From Actinomadura oligospora ATCC 43269 (GTDB lineage: Bacteria; Actinomycetota; Actinomycetes; Streptosporangiales; Streptosporangiaceae): 64,000 nt of DNA. How positions within the stretch are numbered: the stretch's first letter is position 1; each line of letters starts with the position of its first letter. Below are positions 61,726 to 64,000 of the stretch, piece by piece. Under the pieces are notes generated by a model, which ran no database searches, was not told the origin of the DNA, and saw only the letters and a program-made list of their open reading frames with translations. The stretch is taken from the NCBI RefSeq assembly GCF_000518265.1, contig NZ_JADG01000009.1, positions 248,001 to 312,000 of the forward strand, in the 5' to 3' direction. The position numbers were made by a program, and so were the translations under genes.

Positions 61726-63228
61726 TCAGTGCCGGGTGACGGCCAGTTCGCGTCCCTCGCCCATCAGCCGCCGCAGCGACCGGACGAACAGGAACAGCAC
61801 CACGCCCGCGGCGACCGAGAACAGGCCGAGCACCAGGAAGTAGGTCACGTTCCCCCAGGCGTCCTGGAGCCGGGCGACCTGGCCGCCGACGGCGTCGCCC
61901 GCGGCGGTGGCGAGGAACCAGACGCCCATCATCTGGCTGGCGAACGCGGCCGGGGCGAGCCGGGTGGTGACCGACAGGCCGACCGGCGACAGGCACAGCT
62001 CGCCGAGGGTCTGCAGCAGGTAGACCGCGACCAGCCAGAGCAGCGACACCTTGACCGTCCCGCCGTGGGTGGCCTGCGAGGCCAGGGACATGACGACGAA
62101 CGACAGGCCGCTCAGGACCAGCGCGACCCCGAACTTCATGCCGGTGGACGCGCGGTTGCCGAGGCGCAGCCAGAGCCAGGCGAAGAACGCCGAGAAGGCG
62201 ATCACCAGGATCGGGTTGATGTTCTGCGTCCAGGACGCGGGCATGTGCCAGCCGAACACGGTCAGGTTCACGTTGTCGTTGGCGAAGATGTTCAGCGGCC
62301 CGGCCGCCTGGTCGAAGATCATCCAGAACAGGGCGGCGGCGAGGAACAGCCACACGTAGGCGCGCAGCTTGGTCCGCTCGTCCGCGCTGACCTCGTGGCT
62401 GCGGAACATGTAGCCGAAGTAGACGACCGGGACGACGATCGCCAGGATCGTGAGCGCGACGGTCACGGCGTCCACGGTGAGGGTGCCGGTGGCGATCGCG
62501 ATCAGGATGATCGCGACGACGACGGCGGCCACCACGGCGAAGACCCGGACGAACCGGGAGCGCTCCTCCGGGGAGAGCCGGTGGCCGGGCTCGTCGCCGA
62601 CGCCCCGCAGGTGCTTGCTCCCGAGGACGTACTGGACGAGGCCGAGCGCCATGCCGACCGCGGCGGCGCCGAACCCGAGGTGCCAGTTGACGTTCTGGCC
62701 GAGGTAGCCGACCACGAACGGCGCGAGCGAGCCGATGTTGATGCCCATGTAGAACAGCGAGAAGGCCGAGTCGCGGCGGGCGCTGTCCTCACCGATGTAG
62801 AGCTTGCCGACCATCGTGGAGATGTTCGGCTTGAGCAGGCCGGTGCCGAGGATGATGAGCGCGAGGCCGAGGTAGACGAAGCCGGATCCGGCGGGGATGG
62901 CCATCGAGATGTGGCCCGTCATGATCACGAATCCGCCGACCAGGACGGCCTTGCGGGCGCCGAGGACGCGGTCGGCGACCCAGCCGCCGGGCAGCGCGAC
63001 GAAGTAGACCATCGCCATGTAGACGCCGAGCAGGGCCTTGGCCGTGCCCTCGGCCATGCCGAGTCCCGAGTCGGACGGCGGCGCGATCAGGAACAGGACC
63101 AGGATCGCGCGCAGCCCGTAGAAGCTGAACCGTTCCCACATCTCGGTGAAGAACAGCGTGGCCAGCCCCCACGGGTGGCCGAAGAACGTGCGCCCCCCGG
63201 GAGCGGGTTCCGACGTCGTTGTCGCCAT
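61726..63228 (-). CDS. POT-family proton-coupled peptide transporter
   Basis: 500 residues with 12 to 14 helices. The family marks are TEMWERFSFYGLRAILVLFL (ExxERFxYY type), GGWVADRVLGARKAVLVGG, GTGLLKPNISTMVGKLY and FSLFYMGINIGSLAPFVVGY. It imports di- and tripeptides with protons. The ATG at 63228 is chosen because FFGHPWGLATLFFTEMWERF begins soon after and the longer frame to 63426 is unlike the family; the ribosome site is weak. The gap 63229-63440 to the divergent ligase gene likely holds both promoters. Confidence 0.92.
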   Translation of the reverse strand: MATTTSEPAPGGRTFFGHPWGLATLFFTEMWERFSFYGLRAILVLFLIAPPSDSGLGMAEGTAKALLGVYMAMVYFVALPGGWVADRVLGARKAVLVGGFVIMTGHISMAIPAGSGFVYLGLALIILGTGLLKPNISTMVGKLYIGEDSARRDSAFSLFYMGINIGSLAPFVVGYLGQNVNWHLGFGAAAVGMALGLVQYVLGSKHLRGVGDEPGHRLSPEERSRFVRVFAVVAAVVVAIILIAIATGTLTVDAVTVALTILAIVVPVVYFGYMFRSHEVSADERTKLRAYVWLFLAAALFWMIFDQAAGPLNIFANDNVNLTVFGWHMPASWTQNINPILVIAFSAFFAWLWLRLGNRASTGMKFGVALVLSGLSFVVMSLASQATHGGTVKVSLLWLVAVYLLQTLGELCLSPVGLSVTTRLAPAAFASQMMGVWFLATAAGDAVGGQVARLQDAWGNVTYFLVLGLFSVAAGVVLFLFVRSLRRLMGEGRELAVTRH

Positions 63229-63440
63229 GCGGTTTCGTTGTCCCCCCACAGTCGCCGCGACCGGCACGACAGCCCCCCACCGGCGCTCCTCGCGGAACGT
63301 ACCCGTGTGGTCGCGGAATGAAAGACCGGACAAAAGAGTACTCCGGGGACGAACGTGCCCAATCCGATCTTGCCGGGGGCGTGGTGCGCGTGGTGCGATG
63401 GGCCGCCTATAAGTGCTTACTGACATCCTCGGAGGGCGCG

Positions 63441-64000
63441 ATGAGCACGATCTGCACGGAGCTGGCCGGCACCGCCGGGCGGCACGGCGGCCGGCCCGCC
63501 TACTCCGACCGGGTGGACGGCGCGTGGCGGACCCGCACGTGGTCGCAGCTCCGGGACGACGCGCTGGTGGCCGCCGCCGGGTTCGCCGCGCTCGGCCTGG
63601 CCTCCGGCGACGTGGTCGCGCTGATGATGCCGAACCGGTCCGAGCACGTCCTGGCCGACCTCGGCGCGGTCCACGCGGGCGGCGTCCCCACCACGGTCTA
63701 CGCCACCCTCGCCGCCGACCAGATCGGGTTCATCGCCGCCGACTGCCGCGCCCGCCTCGCCGTCCTGGACGGACGCGACCAGCTGGACCGCTGGCTGCCC
63801 GTCCTCGACCGGCTGCCGGACCTGCGCCGCGTCATCGTCGTGGACGCCGCCGCCTGCCCGCCGGGCGACCGCTTCCTGACCTGGGACGCCCTCCTGGACC
63901 TCGGCCGCGCCCACCTCGCCGCGGACGCCGCGGGCGTCGAGGCCCGCTGGCGCGCGGTCGCGCCGTCCGACACCCTGACCCTGCTCTACACCTCGGGCAC
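63441..64000 (+). CDS. AMP-dependent acyl-CoA ligase (5' part, runs off the window)
   Basis: 187 residues are visible. MSTICTELAGTAGRHGGRPA, RTRTWSQLRDDALVAAAGFA, VVALMMPNRSEHVLADLGAV and GGVPTTVYATLAADQIGFIA are typical of long-chain fatty acid-CoA ligases, and the window ends inside LTLLYTSGT, the start of the AMP-binding P-loop. It activates a carboxylic acid to acyl-CoA. The ATG has GGAGGG 6 bases upstream, and TATAAG at 63408-63413 is a possible -10. The chain-length preference cannot be judged without the rest. Confidence 0.85.
   Translation, partial: MSTICTELAGTAGRHGGRPAYSDRVDGAWRTRTWSQLRDDALVAAAGFAALGLASGDVVALMMPNRSEHVLADLGAVHAGGVPTTVYATLAADQIGFIAADCRARLAVLDGRDQLDRWLPVLDRLPDLRRVIVVDAAACPPGDRFLTWDALLDLGRAHLAADAAGVEARWRAVAPSDTLTLLYTSG

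Overview
This is a high-GC (roughly 70-75%) actinobacterial chromosome segment. A mycothiol biosynthesis gene (mshC), an actinobacteria-restricted phosphatase/DUF3090/SCO1664 module, an adjacent MabA/InhA-like fabG-fabI pair, DUF3099 and many GTG starts point to a mycothiol-producing actinomycete. A Thermomonosporaceae-like (Actinomadura-type) origin is my inference from gene content only. No prophage, integrase, insertion sequence, CRISPR array, rRNA or tRNA was found.

Layout. 1-8.6 kb: mshC, a secreted esterase, and a complete five-gene peptide/nickel-type ABC importer read leftward. 8.9-12.8 kb: the leftward operon phosphatase > DUF3090 > SCO1664-type kinase-like > NRDE protein, with corA divergent. 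12.85-14.8 kb: an ancient tandem duplication carrying a small membrane protein gene (one copy dead) and a His-rich secreted peptide (two divergent live copies). 14.7-25.7 kb: membrane protein, uppP, aldo/keto reductase, a RecD2-like protein that has lost its ATPase motifs, a secreted anchored protein, fabG-fabI, tldD-tldE and DUF3099. At 25.76-25.88 kb lies a strong small-RNA candidate with three C-rich hairpin loops and a textbook terminator.

26-36.6 kb: a Ca2+/H+ antiporter-like protein, an acyl-CoA dehydrogenase, a large TerD-like-domain protein, the fused B12-dependent mutase icmF with a cytosolic B12-binding-protein-like partner and a divergent MarR regulator, then purC. 36.7-40.8 kb: an ECF sigma factor with its CU044_5270-type partner, then kynA-kmo. 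40.9-47.6 kb: a molybdenum-enzyme neighbourhood (FdhF/YdeP-type oxidoreductase, MobA-like/DUF6457 fusion, DUF3467, moaA) plus a drug-type exporter. 47.7-53.5 kb: a lipase-like hydrolase, a MerR/GyrI-like regulator, rtcB with a translationally coupled unknown gene, a free-standing LAGLIDADG endonuclease gene divergent from rtcB, and an ArsR/VOC pair. 53.6-56.8 kb: selA-selB. 56.9-64 kb: MarR regulator and divergent MFS exporter, a PrpE-type acyl-CoA synthetase, a GlsB-type membrane protein, a POT peptide transporter and the start of an acyl-CoA ligase.

How the parts work together: two adjacent cofactor themes are visible, molybdenum cofactor synthesis with a molybdopterin oxidoreductase, and selenocysteine insertion, though no Sec codon, selC or selD is in the window. 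Several genes share an exact promoter geometry (TAnnnT ending six or seven bases before the start codon) that predicts leaderless mRNAs. The most unusual items are the C-loop small RNA, the duplicated His-rich peptide locus, the motif-less RecD2 homologue, and the rtcB/LAGLIDADG pair with a local GC dip over the rtcB active-site codons.
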